Shown piece after piece: positions 40,201 through 50,480 of a stretch of 64,000 nucleotides of DNA. The DNA comes from Eutreptiella sp. 'Long Island Sound 2002'. Lineage: Eukaryota > Euglenozoa > Euglenophyceae > Eutreptiales > Eutreptiaceae. Numbering within the stretch: the first letter of the stretch is position 1; the number at the start of each line of letters is the position of its first letter. The stretch is from positions 55,207,419 through 55,271,418 of the forward strand of contig OZ038385.1 in the NCBI GenBank assembly GCA_964036045.1. The letters are read 5' to 3'. The notes below the pieces were generated by a model. That model made no database searches and was not told the origin of the DNA. It saw nothing but the letters and a program-made list of their open reading frames with translations. A program made the translations under genes and the position numbers.

Positions 40201-40570
40201 GGCGGGACACCCTCCCCCATTGGCAGGGTTTCAGGGTCCGGACTGGGCAGGGCATGGGTTGTGTTTGAGCCCCCGCCCCTGCCAGCCACTGAGAGGGTCG
40301 GATCTGGGATTGGGATATGAGTTGGGACTGAGTGTCTGTTGTCCTGTGATGCCCTTACCCCAGTCCAGTCTTAACCCCATGTGTACATATCGTGATGTGT
40401 TGCTGTACATACTTTTGTTCCCTTGTTTCAGAGTCACAAGGATCCTGAAACGCTTTGTCACATGACATGAGCATGAAGATGCCCCTGTGAGCGCAGTGCT
40501 TTGCCTGCCTGCTTGCTTGTGCGTGTCCGCCGCAGCGTCGCGTGGCCAGGCCCCCCACGGGAACGCGTCA
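37267..40570 (+). repeat. 3' LTR of D' (3.3 kb)
   Basis: Starts TGTGACCCCCC after a polypurine tract and ends GAACGCGTCA. The last 1.1 kb (39445-40570) aligns closely with 44663-45790 in inverse orientation; the first part also aligns with 47785-47660. The middle is similar only patchily by eye. No genes. Confidence 0.75.
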
Positions 40571-41489
40571 GTACGCCGGCAAGGGGTGCCAGGGCTGACA
40601 GCCCTCTTTTCTCAGTCTCAGTCACAGGTACGTCCTGTAATTCAGCAATTGGGACTGTCCTAGCACGAGGATGAAAAGGGCTGGGGCAAGTAACCTTGGG
40701 TAGCAACCTAGACACCCTTGATCTTTTGAGATCATCAGCCATCGTGCTCCATCCGGGTGAAGGTGAGAGTAGTGCTGGCTTGGGTAAGGGTTCGGTGATA
40801 CCCGCTTTTGCCTTGACAGCCTCTGACAGAGCTGTCATATCCGGGTCTTCAGATCCGGATAGAAGTTTGGCCAAAGGTTCGGCCGTGCAATCCAGAGCCC
40901 CATAGGTGGGCTCTGGGTGAAGAGGATCCAGACTCTTTTCAGGAGCCCTGGGAGTTGTCGGCAGGTCTGGATGCCATGCTCTTGGGTGCTCGTGTACTCT
41001 TGGTCGTCTCGGTAGTGATACTGTGTCCGCCATGTCTGTAGATGGCCCCGAATAAAGGAAGGAACCCATCTCAGTTTGTGGCGGAGACCCGAGGGCATCA
41101 AGAGGTACTTCTCCATCTTCCCCTACGGTGGACTTGTGGTACTCCTCGTGGAGCATAAACTCGTCCATCCTCCTTGGTAGGTCCTCTTGTTCTTCAGGAC
41201 CTCCAAGAACCGTAGAAGAAGAGGCCGGACAGGCCGACCGGGCGATGGAGGCTTCGACTCGCCTGCGGAGCCTTTGCAGGCTGTCCTCACCATGGGCCGC
41301 TAAGGTCTCCATGGTTAAAGGGGTTGTTCTGGGCGGATTTTGATTCGCCCTTCTGTGCTCTGGATCTTCCTGAGACCCAGATGCTGCTCTGAGTGGCGGT
41401 TCAATCTTTGGGTGGGCTACACTGCCAGATTGGACTTGTACACTTCTGATCGGCCAGGTTCGGGAGGACAGTTGAGTGGACATGGTCAA
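40571..41489 (-). CDS. Gag-like N-terminal fragment of element I
   Basis: 306 codons from an ATG 67 bases downstream of the primer-binding-site-like sequence. Ser/Pro-rich and partly acidic, with one helical segment (EDSLQRLRRRVEASIARS). No domain was recognised; gag is inferred only from position. The frame continues into D' LTR DNA to 40458, which is not original. Confidence 0.4.
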
Positions 41490-41555
41490 TGTGCTTTTCA
41501 GTGCGCTTTTCTTGTGCTTCTGCTCAGAGTCGGTTCGAAAGGTACTCAGGGTTTG

Positions 41556-41567
41556 CCTCTGCGACCG
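41556..41567 (-). promoter_or_regulatory. Degenerate primer-binding site of element I
   Basis: Minus strand CGGTCGCAGAGG, two mismatches from the TGGTAGCAGAGG of A, B and E. Confidence 0.5.
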
Positions 41568-42459
41568 GAAAGATGTCCTTGATTAGTGCCCTAGATATTT
41601 TGATGAAATCCTGCAGGTTTTGAAGTTGGAAAGCCAAACCAAAGCAGCAAGTAGAGCAAGAACAGGATGAGGATCGAATCCATGAACACTTTTGAAATGC
41701 AGTGTAACACCGAAGGGCTGCAGATAGACAAAGCAGGTATAAATACAAAAATTCAATCACAAAAGGATAAAACAAATGATTTTAAGTGAAAACTGGCCTG
41801 ACTCTAGCCTCCAAGTTAGCATCAAGCACTTCATGTGCACTCTTTTGGAAGAAATGGAGTTGGTTAGGAATATGGGGCAAAGGAGGTAGGCCAGACACAG
41901 ATTATGACTTGGCCAAGCAACTGAATTCAGAAACAGTTAAAACGTAGAACCACAATAAGTGGTAGAAACAATTGAGTATAGGGGTCTTGGGGTGGGAGAC
42001 CACTAGGCTTAACCACCAAGGCCTAAGGCATGAAATGCCTATTTTATTTCGGTATATCCTCCATGAAGGAAGGTACCTCCGCTCAGTTGAGTGGTAGGGG
42101 TGAACTTCATGGGGGGGCTAGGGTTATAACCCTAGTTACTTTGAGAAAGTGTACTTAAAGCTTCAAAAGAGGGATAAAAATACGTAAGTAAGTCTTAGCA
42201 TCAACAAAAGGGTTTTAAGGGGGGCTTGGCCTGGATCAAGCCCTCCAAGAAAGACATGGTAGTGACTCTTTCTTACTGTGGCTACTTGATTGTTTTCGAA
42301 GAAACCCACTGCTTTTGTACCACCAACTCCAGAAACCTCAGATAATAATGCAAGTAGTGGCACTAACAGGATTGGATCGAAGTCAGAAGGGTATCTTCCC
42401 GAATCAAAGCATGTGTAGCAAAGAAGCGCTGCAAACAAAGGGAGACCAATGTTTTTATA

Positions 42460-44498
42460 GTAAACCGCCCCCCCCCTTTATTATCACGCACCGAAATAAT
42501 ATCACCCAGGCATGATAATATTTTGGACCACTAAAATAATATCACGCATGCATTTTGGCCACCTGAGCACATAGCAAACAGCATGGCAAAACACTGTGGG
42601 AAACGTGATTGTCAACCAAAACACATGGTTATTTTGTTGCGAAAAGTGGCCATAGATAACTGGCGTGCTCCTGCCTTGGGTTTTGGCTTGGGCTTCGCAG
42701 GTGCAACATTCTGGGGCTGAACTTCTGGGGGCGCAAACTGGTAGGGGATTCGAAGCTTTGCTTTGCTGGGATCAATATAACCAAGATCCCGGAATATTGG
42801 AGGCACATCCAGGTTGGCAGTTGCTGCAGTCACGCCACTATAGCACAACTCAACAAACCAATCTCGCTGTTGTGCAGCAGTTAGCTTGCCCTGATGCTCC
42901 ATGTGAGAAACATACAACCTGTGGTGGGCTGAACAATACAAGGCAGCAAATGCAGTGTCAATCGATTGAATAAACATGGTTACGCCACCTGGTATCACAG
43001 CATACCTCAGACCACAGTGCCCAAGGGCCTGCAGCACAGCTTGTGAAATGTGTGCAGATGCCGAGTCCAAAATAATAATGCACCGCCCCCACACATTTTG
43101 GAGCTCTGCTTGCAAGTATGGGATGAAGTGGTCACGCATGTATTGTGAGTTGATGACGTCCGTTGCATTCGTTACACACTGCACCTGGTGGGGATTTTGT
43201 ACAACCTTGCTCTTCTTGCATTTCAGCAAAACTGCAGGTTTCAGTTTTACAGCACAGTACAGGTCCCCTTATATTTTTACCCCCGGCATTGCTATCAAAG
43301 TGCCCATCCGTTTAAAATGGCCCTCTTAAAAATTTACCATCACATTGGCTGTTCCAGCGTGCTCCAACGTTTGAACGTAGCCCATGACACCAGCCAAAGT
43401 GGCTGGTATTTCATCAAAACTGACCCACACAGAAATGGTTGACGGTTGCAAATAAATATAAGCGTAAAATTTCTGAAGGCGGGCAGTGCGCTCAGCTGCT
43501 GACAGTTTTGTTTTCCTTTGGCACTTCCGTAGCACAATGCTGTGTCTTTTCCTAAACAGCTCCAGCCAGCGACGGGACACCATTGTGCCATCAATTGAGG
43601 CAATGCGCTGGGCTTCGTCATTCAAGTGACGTGCTGTAACAGGCTGGTTCTGTGCGCGCCTGTCAGAATACCACTGATACAAAGCAACATCATAGTGCAT
43701 ATAATGGACCCTTCGCCCTCCTCCCTTGATGCGTTTTGCTGTGCCCGCAATCACACAGCCCTCCAGTTTATCAACAATTTTGACCCAATTACCAAATTGT
43801 CTTTGGTTCACGAGGAAGAACTGCTCATTAGTGATGTCCCATATTGCGCGCTGGATGGTGGCGAAAGTTTGACCTTCGCGCAGCAGGGCAACAGCACGTC
43901 TTTTCACCGTGATGTGTGCGTCAATCTGTCGTCTCCTTCCCAATGTGTTCCTCGATCCTTTACCCTGATGATAATTTTTTTTGGCCTCGACGAAGCGCTC
44001 ATTTTTGGTGGGTGCAGTTGGATCATCACCAGCATCGTCAACAGCATCATCAGCAGCAGCATGAGCAATTTCATCAGCATCACCATCAACACTAGGAACA
44101 ACGGCAGGTTCAAGACCTTCAGCATCACGAACTTCATCATCAGGAACTTCCGCAACAGAAACTTCAGCATCAGGAACTTCATCATCAGAAAGTTCAGCAC
44201 CAGGAACTTCTGGCCCGGCGGCGTTTTCAACATCACTGTCAGCATCATCCCCAGTGGAGTACTCCTCAATGTCGGATACCTCATCATCAGTCACAGCTTC
44301 AAAAACATGTTCAACAACAAGCTCATCGTGCTGCGGGGCTTCAATAGCATCAGCAAGAAATGGAACTTCAGAGTCAGGAACCATCGCAACAAAAATCTGG
44401 TGAACAGGCAAGGGGTGGTCAAAATAATATCACGCCCAAAATAATATCATGCACCGAAATAATATCACGCGCGTGATATTAAAAGGGAGGGGGTTTAC
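42460..44498 (-). mobile_element. pogo-like (Tc1/mariner superfamily) DNA transposon H
   Basis: 2039 bp, ends GTAAACC...GGTTTAC, with imperfect terminal inverted repeats of about 30 bp (left GTAAACCGCCCC, CTTTATTATCACGC; right complement GTAAACCCCCTCCC). Copies of AATAATATCACGC occur inside both ends, likely transposase-binding sites. The flanks are TA on the left and AA on the right, so the usual TA duplication is not intact. It encodes a DDE transposase on the minus strand. Confidence 0.8.
42612..44411 (-). pseudogene. pogo-like DDE transposase with in-frame stops
   Basis: Cuts and joins transposon ends. The first 120 residues are an acidic repeat (EVPDAEVSVAEVPDDEV). A CENP-B-like helix-turn-helix region follows (VTARHLNDEAQRIAS ... 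VSRRWLELFRKRHSIVLR, about 260-305). The DDE domain has first Asp in VSFDEIP, second Asp in IILDSASAHIS and third in IQSIDTAF. Two TAA codons (43326-43328 and about 43264-43266) lie between the first and second Asp. The 21 codons between them still read plausibly in frame (GHFKRMGTLIAMPGVKI). A GT-AG intron from GTAAAT to ATAAG (70 nt) would remove both stops but shifts the frame. The C-terminus is Lys/Pro-rich (AKPKPKPKAGA). Confidence 0.82.
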
Positions 44499-44662
44499 AA
44501 ATCAGTTGAAAAACATTTTAAGGGCAAAAGTAACAACATTCCATTAAGATAACCTGAAATCGGCACTTGAGGTACATGGTTTTATTGCGGTAACAATTGA
44601 GTAGGACTCAGGGGCAGCAGAGGTCAAGTTGACATAGGGAATGGCGTAGCCAGCTTGGCCAA

Positions 44663-47600
44663 GTGACGCGTTCCCGTGGGGGGCCGGCCACGGGACGCTG
44701 CGGTGGACACACGCAAGTGAGCAGGCAGGCAAAGCACTACGCTCACAGGGGCATCAATGCGCTCATGTCATGTGACAAAGCGTTTCAGGATCCTTGCCAC
44801 TCTGCGACAAGGGAACAAAGGTATGTACAGCAACACATCAGGATATGTACACATGGGGTTAAGACTGGACTGGGGTAAGGGCATCACAGGACAATAGACA
44901 CTTAGTCCCAACTCATATCCCAATCCGGGGTTCGACCCTCTCAATGGCTGGTAAGGGCGGGGGCTCAAACACAACCCATGCCCTGCTCAGTCCGGACCCT
45001 GAAACCCTGCCAGTAGGGGAGGTGTCCCGCCTAGCCACAGGCGAGTTCCTGGGAACCAAGAGACTCCGAGGTCAACGGACAGTGGCTCCCCATGCTCCCT
45101 CTACGGCAGGTCCCAACTCCTCCCTGAGCCAGAGATATGGCCCCGCCATTATTCCCTAGGAGTTGGTAGCTGAAAATGGGCTGTTTCAGCCCAAACTGAT
45201 ATTGGCTCAAAAATCCCCACAATTGACCCCTCGTCCGGACCCGCCAGAGGTAGGGACGAGGCAACTGACCCTATGCCCTTCGATTACGAACTCCCCGGAG
45301 CCCTCACCCAACCTGGTTCCCTCTGAGGTCCCGGCATCAGGGCACCACGGGTTCGTCAAGTGGGGTCATGATGCCAAAATCACCAAAATTGGCACCATTC
45401 TCACGCGTGGCTCGCCCGGCCAGGGCAAGGCCAATGGCTCACAGGGTAGGAGGCAGGACCTAGGACTCATATCTGAGTGTACAACTTGGAATTAGGTCCG
45501 GGCTCCCTGTGGGCATAGAGATAGGGGGCCGGCAATTGACCACACGGGGGGGTGAAATTGGGGTCCCAAAAGGGGGTCTTTTTGGCTACTCAAAATGAGC
45601 CAAAATTCGGGGGTGCTCCCAATAGTATATCTCCACGCCGGCTTGGAGATCGGATCTGCCATTCCATACGCGATCCACAGGGAGTCGAATGGAGACTCCC
45701 ATGCTCTTGACTCTCAAAGATCTTCATGCCACTCGGCGTGGTGACAATCCCAATTGGGTCCACAAATGCCAAAATGGCAAAATTGCCCACACTCACTTTG
45801 GGCTAGCACCTTAACGAGGGTTGCTCCGCTTCGCCCACGTGGTGTGTGAACTATGGGGACCAATATACATAACACCCATGTCATATATGGTCCATTGGTC
45901 CATGCCTCTGGCGTGCACCGGTGGGCTGAACATAGTGCACGGCGGGCAGAAAAGGTGGAAAATTGCTCAAAATGGCCGAAAATGCGCACACTCATGGTTG
46001 GGGCAAATGAGGCACATGCCCGACTTGGACCGGAGTGTGCCATAGGATTGGTATCAAGTCATATGTGTCCAACATATCTTTTGGGCGTCGCCCAACTCCT
46101 CCGGTATTGGCAATGGCAGGGTCGCCAAGTGAGCCCATGATTTGGGATAGTCCCAAATTGCCAACATGGCGGCCACGGTATGCCAAGCCCAAGAGGAGTT
46201 ATTCGCCGGGTCCAAGATATGTTGGGCACAGAAGTATGTACCCTCATAACATACTTGGGTCATGATGTCAATTGGGCGCAACGTTGGGATGCACGGTCGC
46301 CACTTGACATCATGACGGGCAAAAAGCAGCAATGTTGGCGGAAAAAAACCCAAAAGTGCCTTGAGAGGCGCACAATTATATTATAATATCTTCGGCTTGG
46401 ATTGAGTATTCGACCAATCCTTCTGAACACAATGACTTGACACCAATGACCTTCGATTCCACGTATGTGCTCGACTTGGGGCGCTTTGAAAGGTTACGAG
46501 CGCTACTTCCCAAGTGGGCACATGAAAATATGGAAAATTGCAAAACACACACCTTGCTCCCAACGCATCGCTTTGGGATCGCCACACAAGCTTCCCTCCA
46601 CGAAGGTTAGGCTTGCAATTGATCGTGGGGAGTATGGAGAAGGGGCTTGCTCAATATGAGGTCCATTGGCGGGTTTGGCTTGGAGGGATGGATCCGCCAA
46701 ATGGGCACGCAACACAACACATGGCACATACCACATATTGCCCAAAAAGGTAGCTCCCCCCACGATATGTCATGCCCCTCCAAGGGCATAACTTTGTGTC
46801 AATCGCTCATAGGAACTCAAGGAGAGTTCCTATGCAACACCAACACTCGCGCGCTACACTCGAAAGTTATCTCAACGCACGCAATATCATGGCCATAGAG
46901 TTATAACGCAAACTCTACCCTCTTGACCATGATCCATTACGCTAGCACGCACGTGTGGAGACGCAAGGCGTATAAAGCTTCCTAAATTACGTTGGGAGTA
47001 TTGTGAATACATCCCACGTTTCCTTACTGTCATTCCTCGCAAGCGGCACGAGATATGACCCTCACAAGTGGCCTCACGAATCAACTTTGTTTTGCCCATA
47101 TCTCTAAGACAAATGGAGGGCAAGACAAAAGGAAAGTTGATTCGTGCATAGGGAAGCACGTAGGTCCACTCGAAAGAGGTCAAATCAAGTGCGGGGATGT
47201 CGAAGTCGAAAATCCGATTTCGACATCCTGAAAAATTCGGATTAAGGTTGCGAGTGTAAGATGTGAAAATTGCGGATGCATCAATGCAATTCCTGGAGAC
47301 TTTAGAGTCTTCGTCACGATTTGCGCTAAAATATCTGTATATAACAGTTAAACTGGCGGTTACGCTAAAGTCGCGAGCTAACCGCCAGCTGTCAAAACAG
47401 TGAATATCAGAACGGAAGCGTAAAAATTGACGGAAACAATATGAAAATAAAACCCTGTTGATTCCTGATATTCTGATATATAAATCTCCGCTGGCGGTGC
47501 ATCGGTTGCCGATGCGGGGCTTTACGGCACGGAACACGCTCCCGCCGGGCTCGCACCGGGCGTCAACGGGCGCCTTCCGTACAAGGGGTTAGTGGACCGG

Positions 47601-47785
47601 AGACCGGTCTTCCCTTCCGTACATGGGGTTAGTGGACCGGAGACCGGTTGTATGCCCTACCCTAGCCATGGGGTTCTGGGTACCGCTTCACCCCCCTCCT
47701 TAGAGCAAACCCTGGGGGGGGCTCGATAACACCCACGCATGGCAGCGGGTACTCAGGACCATTTCCTGAAGGGGGGGGTGTCACA
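44663..47785 (-). repeat. 3' LTR of element D (3.1 kb)
   Basis: Minus strand TGTGACACCCC ... GAACGCGTCA. Partner family member at 37267-40570. It contains a 40-bp tandem duplication at 47573-47648. No gene. Confidence 0.78.
47573..47648. repeat. Two-copy 40-bp tandem repeat in the D LTR
   Basis: CCTTCCGTAC-A/T-GGGG...GGACCGGAGACCGGT at 47573 and 47613. Not seen in the D' LTR. Confidence 0.85.
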
Positions 47786-48545
47786 TCCTCACTTCAGGCT
47801 GATTCGCAGGTTAGGCTGCCCAAATCCCACAGTAAGACAGGTACGGTGCTGTAGCTGTTAGTAACTGCAAGTATAGTATCAAGTATCAGAATCTGTACTT
47901 AGGTACTGGTCCAGGCTGGACCTTAAGTAGAAGCATGTAAACGGCGACTCAGGGCGCCTTCGTAGTCGATTCGCATCCCATCGGGGGGGAAAACAGTCCA
48001 TACTTCGGTGATGGGCTGACATACAAATGCACATATCCTTGGGGGGCAGAAAAGCAAAACAAGCGGGGTAAATAGGCGTGTAAACACACTCTGGACAGAG
48101 CGCCAAACCACACCACGGTCAGGATAAGGCAGATGCAGGAGGGTGGACAGGAAAACGCCTGAGTTCAGGCCATATATAATCTCGAGACACACGTCGACTG
48201 GTCTGGATTCCGCAAGTGCCATGGAACCAGACCACACACCAAAAAAAAATCGCAATGCCGATGACAGCGGCATCCGTTGCGCAACGTCGTATGGGCTTCA
48301 AGGCCCCAAGAGCTCAGAAAATATGAAGGTCAGTCGCCCTACCTGGTTTCCCAAGGATTCAGCAGGTGGGGAGTGACGAATAGAATTGAAAGAGAGGGGC
48401 CATCCTCCTCTGGATTCAGCAGGGGGGGGTATATGGCCACTCTGATGGCAGGTCACCGGATGATGTAAGAGAGCAAGCAAGTAAGGGACGATCCGTCGAC
48501 CTCACAAGCGCTCAAAATGCATCAGGGGAGAGCTCAGGGCACTGA
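47786..48545. other. 3' noncoding DNA of element D
   Basis: Homologous to 35981-37266 of D' minus its 620-bp insert. No coding sequence seen. Confidence 0.75.
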
Positions 48546-49646
48546 TCAGGCGCCCCTGGCTGCAATCGCCCGGGTGAGTGCTGCCAAGTCCGAGACATGG
48601 ATCTTGGTCTTGTGCTTGCGGATGTACTCCATGAAGGGAGTATTGACCCGCGGCACGAACGAGGAGACGGTTTCCCAGGTGTCGTGGGACGGCCCATAGC
48701 CTCGCCAACGAACCTTGAACTCCAGACCTCCGGGTGCCGAGGGGTTCGGACGCTGAGCAAGGATCTTCTCGACTGTATAGTCGTCCTGCTCAGCATAGTC
48801 GTCGTCCGAATCGGCCTCATGTGCGGCGTAGCTCAGGGACACATGCTGGCCACGGAGGTCCGGTTCCCGCACACGGAGTTGACTCTCGTGGCGCTCTCGG
48901 AACTGTCCGTGACCCACCTTGACGCGGTAGGTGTCCTCACCAATCCTGCGGACCACCTCTCCGGGTGTGAACCAGGTCTTGGTGCGGTGGGTGCCCATAG
49001 GGCGGGGTCTGATCACCCACACCGGGTCTCCCACCCTGAACTTCTGCGCTGTAGAGCTCGGGGCGGACTTCTGACGCTCAGCATGCTCCTTCTCGAGCTG
49101 CTGGCGGATGTCACGCGCCGTTGCCTCTTGCCGCGCAAAGAATTCCTTGGCATCCATCGCCATACCATCACCAGACAAGGGAAGTCCCCGACCAAGGGGG
49201 TCCCTGCCGAACAGAATCTGGTGAGGGGACATACCGCCCGGAGTGGGGGTGTCATGATGGGCCTTCAGAGCGGGCCACATCTCCTCAAACCAGTTCCGAC
49301 GTGGGTTGGTGATGTGAATCTTGCGCAGTTTCTCAAACAGCTGCCGTCCAGCCACTTCAGCTCGGCCGTTAGACCGGCTGAGATAGGCAACACTCTTGGC
49401 ATGACGTATTCCCATGAGGGAACACATAGCCTTGAACCAGCCACCAGTAAACTGGGGCCCTCGGTCACTGCAAATGGTGCGGGGGATGTCAAAGACGGTC
49501 AGCCAATGACGAATCATCATGACTGCGACTTCCTTGGCAAGCAACCCCTTTTTGCGTGTCGGAACAGCTACTACGTAGCCACTGTGGCGATCTACGCAAA
49601 GAACCACACAGTCAAAGGTCTCCTTGCAGATGTGCACTTCGGGCAA
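48546..49646 (-). CDS. Element D Pol: integrase core and chromodomain
   Basis: In frame with the upstream segment across a TGA at 49647. Integrase core: FDCVVLCVDRHSGYVVAVP, ICSDRGPQFTGG, and the Glu in NGRAEVAG. C-terminal domain: FRVGDPVWVIRPRP, TWFTPGEVVRRIGEDTYRV. Chromodomain at about residues 300-350 (YTVEKILAQRPN, LEFKVRWRGYG, DTWETVSSFV), which targets integration to chromatin in this class. Ends AARGA with a TGA at 48546. Confidence 0.92.
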   Translation of the reverse strand: MPEVHICKETFDCVVLCVDRHSGYVVAVPTRKKGLLAKEVAVMMIRHWLTVFDIPRTICSDRGPQFTGGWFKAMCSLMGIRHAKSVAYLSRSNGRAEVAGRQLFEKLRKIHITNPRRNWFEEMWPALKAHHDTPTPGGMSPHQILFGRDPLGRGLPLSGDGMAMDAKEFFARQEATARDIRQQLEKEHAERQKSAPSSTAQKFRVGDPVWVIRPRPMGTHRTKTWFTPGEVVRRIGEDTYRVKVGHGQFRERHESQLRVREPDLRGQHVSLSYAAHEADSDDDYAEQDDYTVEKILAQRPNPSAPGGLEFKVRWRGYGPSHDTWETVSSFVPRVNTPFMEYIRKHKTKIHVSDLAALTRAIAARGA

Positions 49647-49649
49647 TCA
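49647..49649 (-). other. In-frame TGA in integrase of element D
   Basis: Reads AMDVF-stop-LPEVH, one base change from a Trp codon. Lies between the first catalytic Asp (MDVF) and the rest of the core. Confidence 0.75.
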
Positions 49650-50477
49650 GAAGACGTCCATGGCCACGCTCTCCATGGGCTGGTCAGGAACCGGGGTCCA
49701 TTGGGCTTCCCCCTTGACGTTCCGGTTATCGGGATTGCAGGCCTGGCAGACCGAACAACCCTTCCTGACCTTCTTGATGGCGGTGTAGAGACCGATATGG
49801 TCGATTTCGAACCGGCGCTGCATGTCAAGGGCTTGCTTCTTGACCCCTGGGTGCAGCATGTGGTGGTGCCAAGCTTCACAAAGCTCGAGCACCCGGGACT
49901 CCGGTACTAGCAGCTTACCATTCCGGTAGAGCTTGCCATCTTCCTCAGTCAGCCCCTTTGGCCACTTCTGCCCGTCGTCAGGGTCGGTCACAGCCCTATA
50001 CTCGGCCGCAAAGGCCTCAGACTTGGCGTAATCGTCGGTCCAGTCGTCCTGGAGGCAAGACTCCGGGAAGAGGTGCTTGTCGGACTCAGCTCCCTCAGGG
50101 GCGAGTACCCTGACCGCTCTGCCCATCCTCATTCCGAGGGGGGCATCGGCAGCCATGAGGACGAAGCATTTCACACCCTCCTCCTCCATCAGGCGCTCCA
50201 TTTCAATGATCCTCTTGGCTTCAGCGGTCTCAGCCTCATCGCCATGGGCAGAGATGTCCGTCATGCCCTTGCTGGCGGGATAGGCCCACCTGCTGAGACA
50301 GTCCGCCACGGTGTTATCCTTTCCAGGAAAATACACAACCGTGAGATCGAACTTGGCCAAGGTCTCATGCCATCTTGCCCGTCGGGAGGCGGGACCTGAG
50401 GGTGTGTCCACGTGCTCCTTGTGCCACGACTGCAGACTCTGATGGTCGGTGCAGACGGTGACGGGATGGAGGGCTAT
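49647..50477 (-). CDS. Element D Pol: end of RNase H, linker, integrase zinc domain
   Basis: Continues RNase H after an in-frame TAG at 50478: SGPASRRARWHETLAKFDLTVVY, VADCLSRWAYPASKGM. A linker with ISAHGDEAETAEAKRI follows. The integrase zinc-binding domain is WHHHMLHPGVKKQA ... CSVCQAC (H, H, C, C). The first catalytic Asp of integrase is in ESVAMDVF at the very end. Confidence 0.88.
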   Translation of the reverse strand: MALHPVTVCTDHQSLQSWHKEHVDTPSGPASRRARWHETLAKFDLTVVYFPGKDNTVADCLSRWAYPASKGMTDISAHGDEAETAEAKRIIEMERLMEEEGVKCFVLMAADAPLGMRMGRAVRVLAPEGAESDKHLFPESCLQDDWTDDYAKSEAFAAEYRAVTDPDDGQKWPKGLTEEDGKLYRNGKLLVPESRVLELCEAWHHHMLHPGVKKQALDMQRRFEIDHIGLYTAIKKVRKGCSVCQACNPDNRNVKGEAQWTPVPDQPMESVAMDVF

Positions 50478-50480
50478 CTA
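50478..50480 (-). other. In-frame TAG in RNase H of element D
   Basis: Reads ALRKWAG-stop-IALHPVTV. In element A the same place is LLKWHGWVGNKR, so TAG replaces a Trp codon (TGG) and is a nonsense mutation, not a domain border. Confidence 0.75.

Larger units (their letters stand above)
34876..40570 (+). mobile_element. D-family element D', 5'-truncated
   Basis: Plus-strand fragment: integrase core, chromodomain, 3' noncoding DNA, polypurine tract (37257-37266) and a full-length 3' LTR (37267-40570) ending ACGCGTCA. It matches element D (49643 down to 44663) in inverted orientation. LTR elements are rarely 5'-truncated by their own mechanism, so the left edge at 34876 is probably a rearrangement breakpoint. 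Confidence 0.85.
40571..44662 (-). mobile_element. Fragment of another LTR element (I), interrupted by transposon H
   Basis: Minus strand: LTR-like DNA (about 42459-41569, possibly continuing at 44499-44662 beyond transposon H), a primer-binding-site-like sequence, and the start of a gag-like frame cut off at 40570 by the D' LTR. Parts of the LTR resemble the B LTR (for example GAAGGGCTGCAG with an upstream AAGCAGCAAGTAGAG-type stretch). Identification is tentative. Confidence 0.45.

Noticed and set aside
43260-43330. A 70-nt GT-AG intron removing the two TAA codons in the transposase
   Set aside because: Its length is not a multiple of three and joining the sides shifts the downstream frame, which is otherwise intact.
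43626-44444. 272-codon plus-strand frame rich in Ser/Asn/Ile
   Set aside because: Antisense to the pogo-like transposase; the ISI/SNF pattern mirrors its acidic repeat.
34876-49643. One giant palindrome with 5-kb arms
   Set aside because: Both arms end exactly at LTR ends and each side has different neighbours, so two opposed copies of one family are simpler.
48597-49910. 437-codon plus-strand frame
   Set aside because: Antisense to the D integrase, whose motifs are clear on the minus strand.
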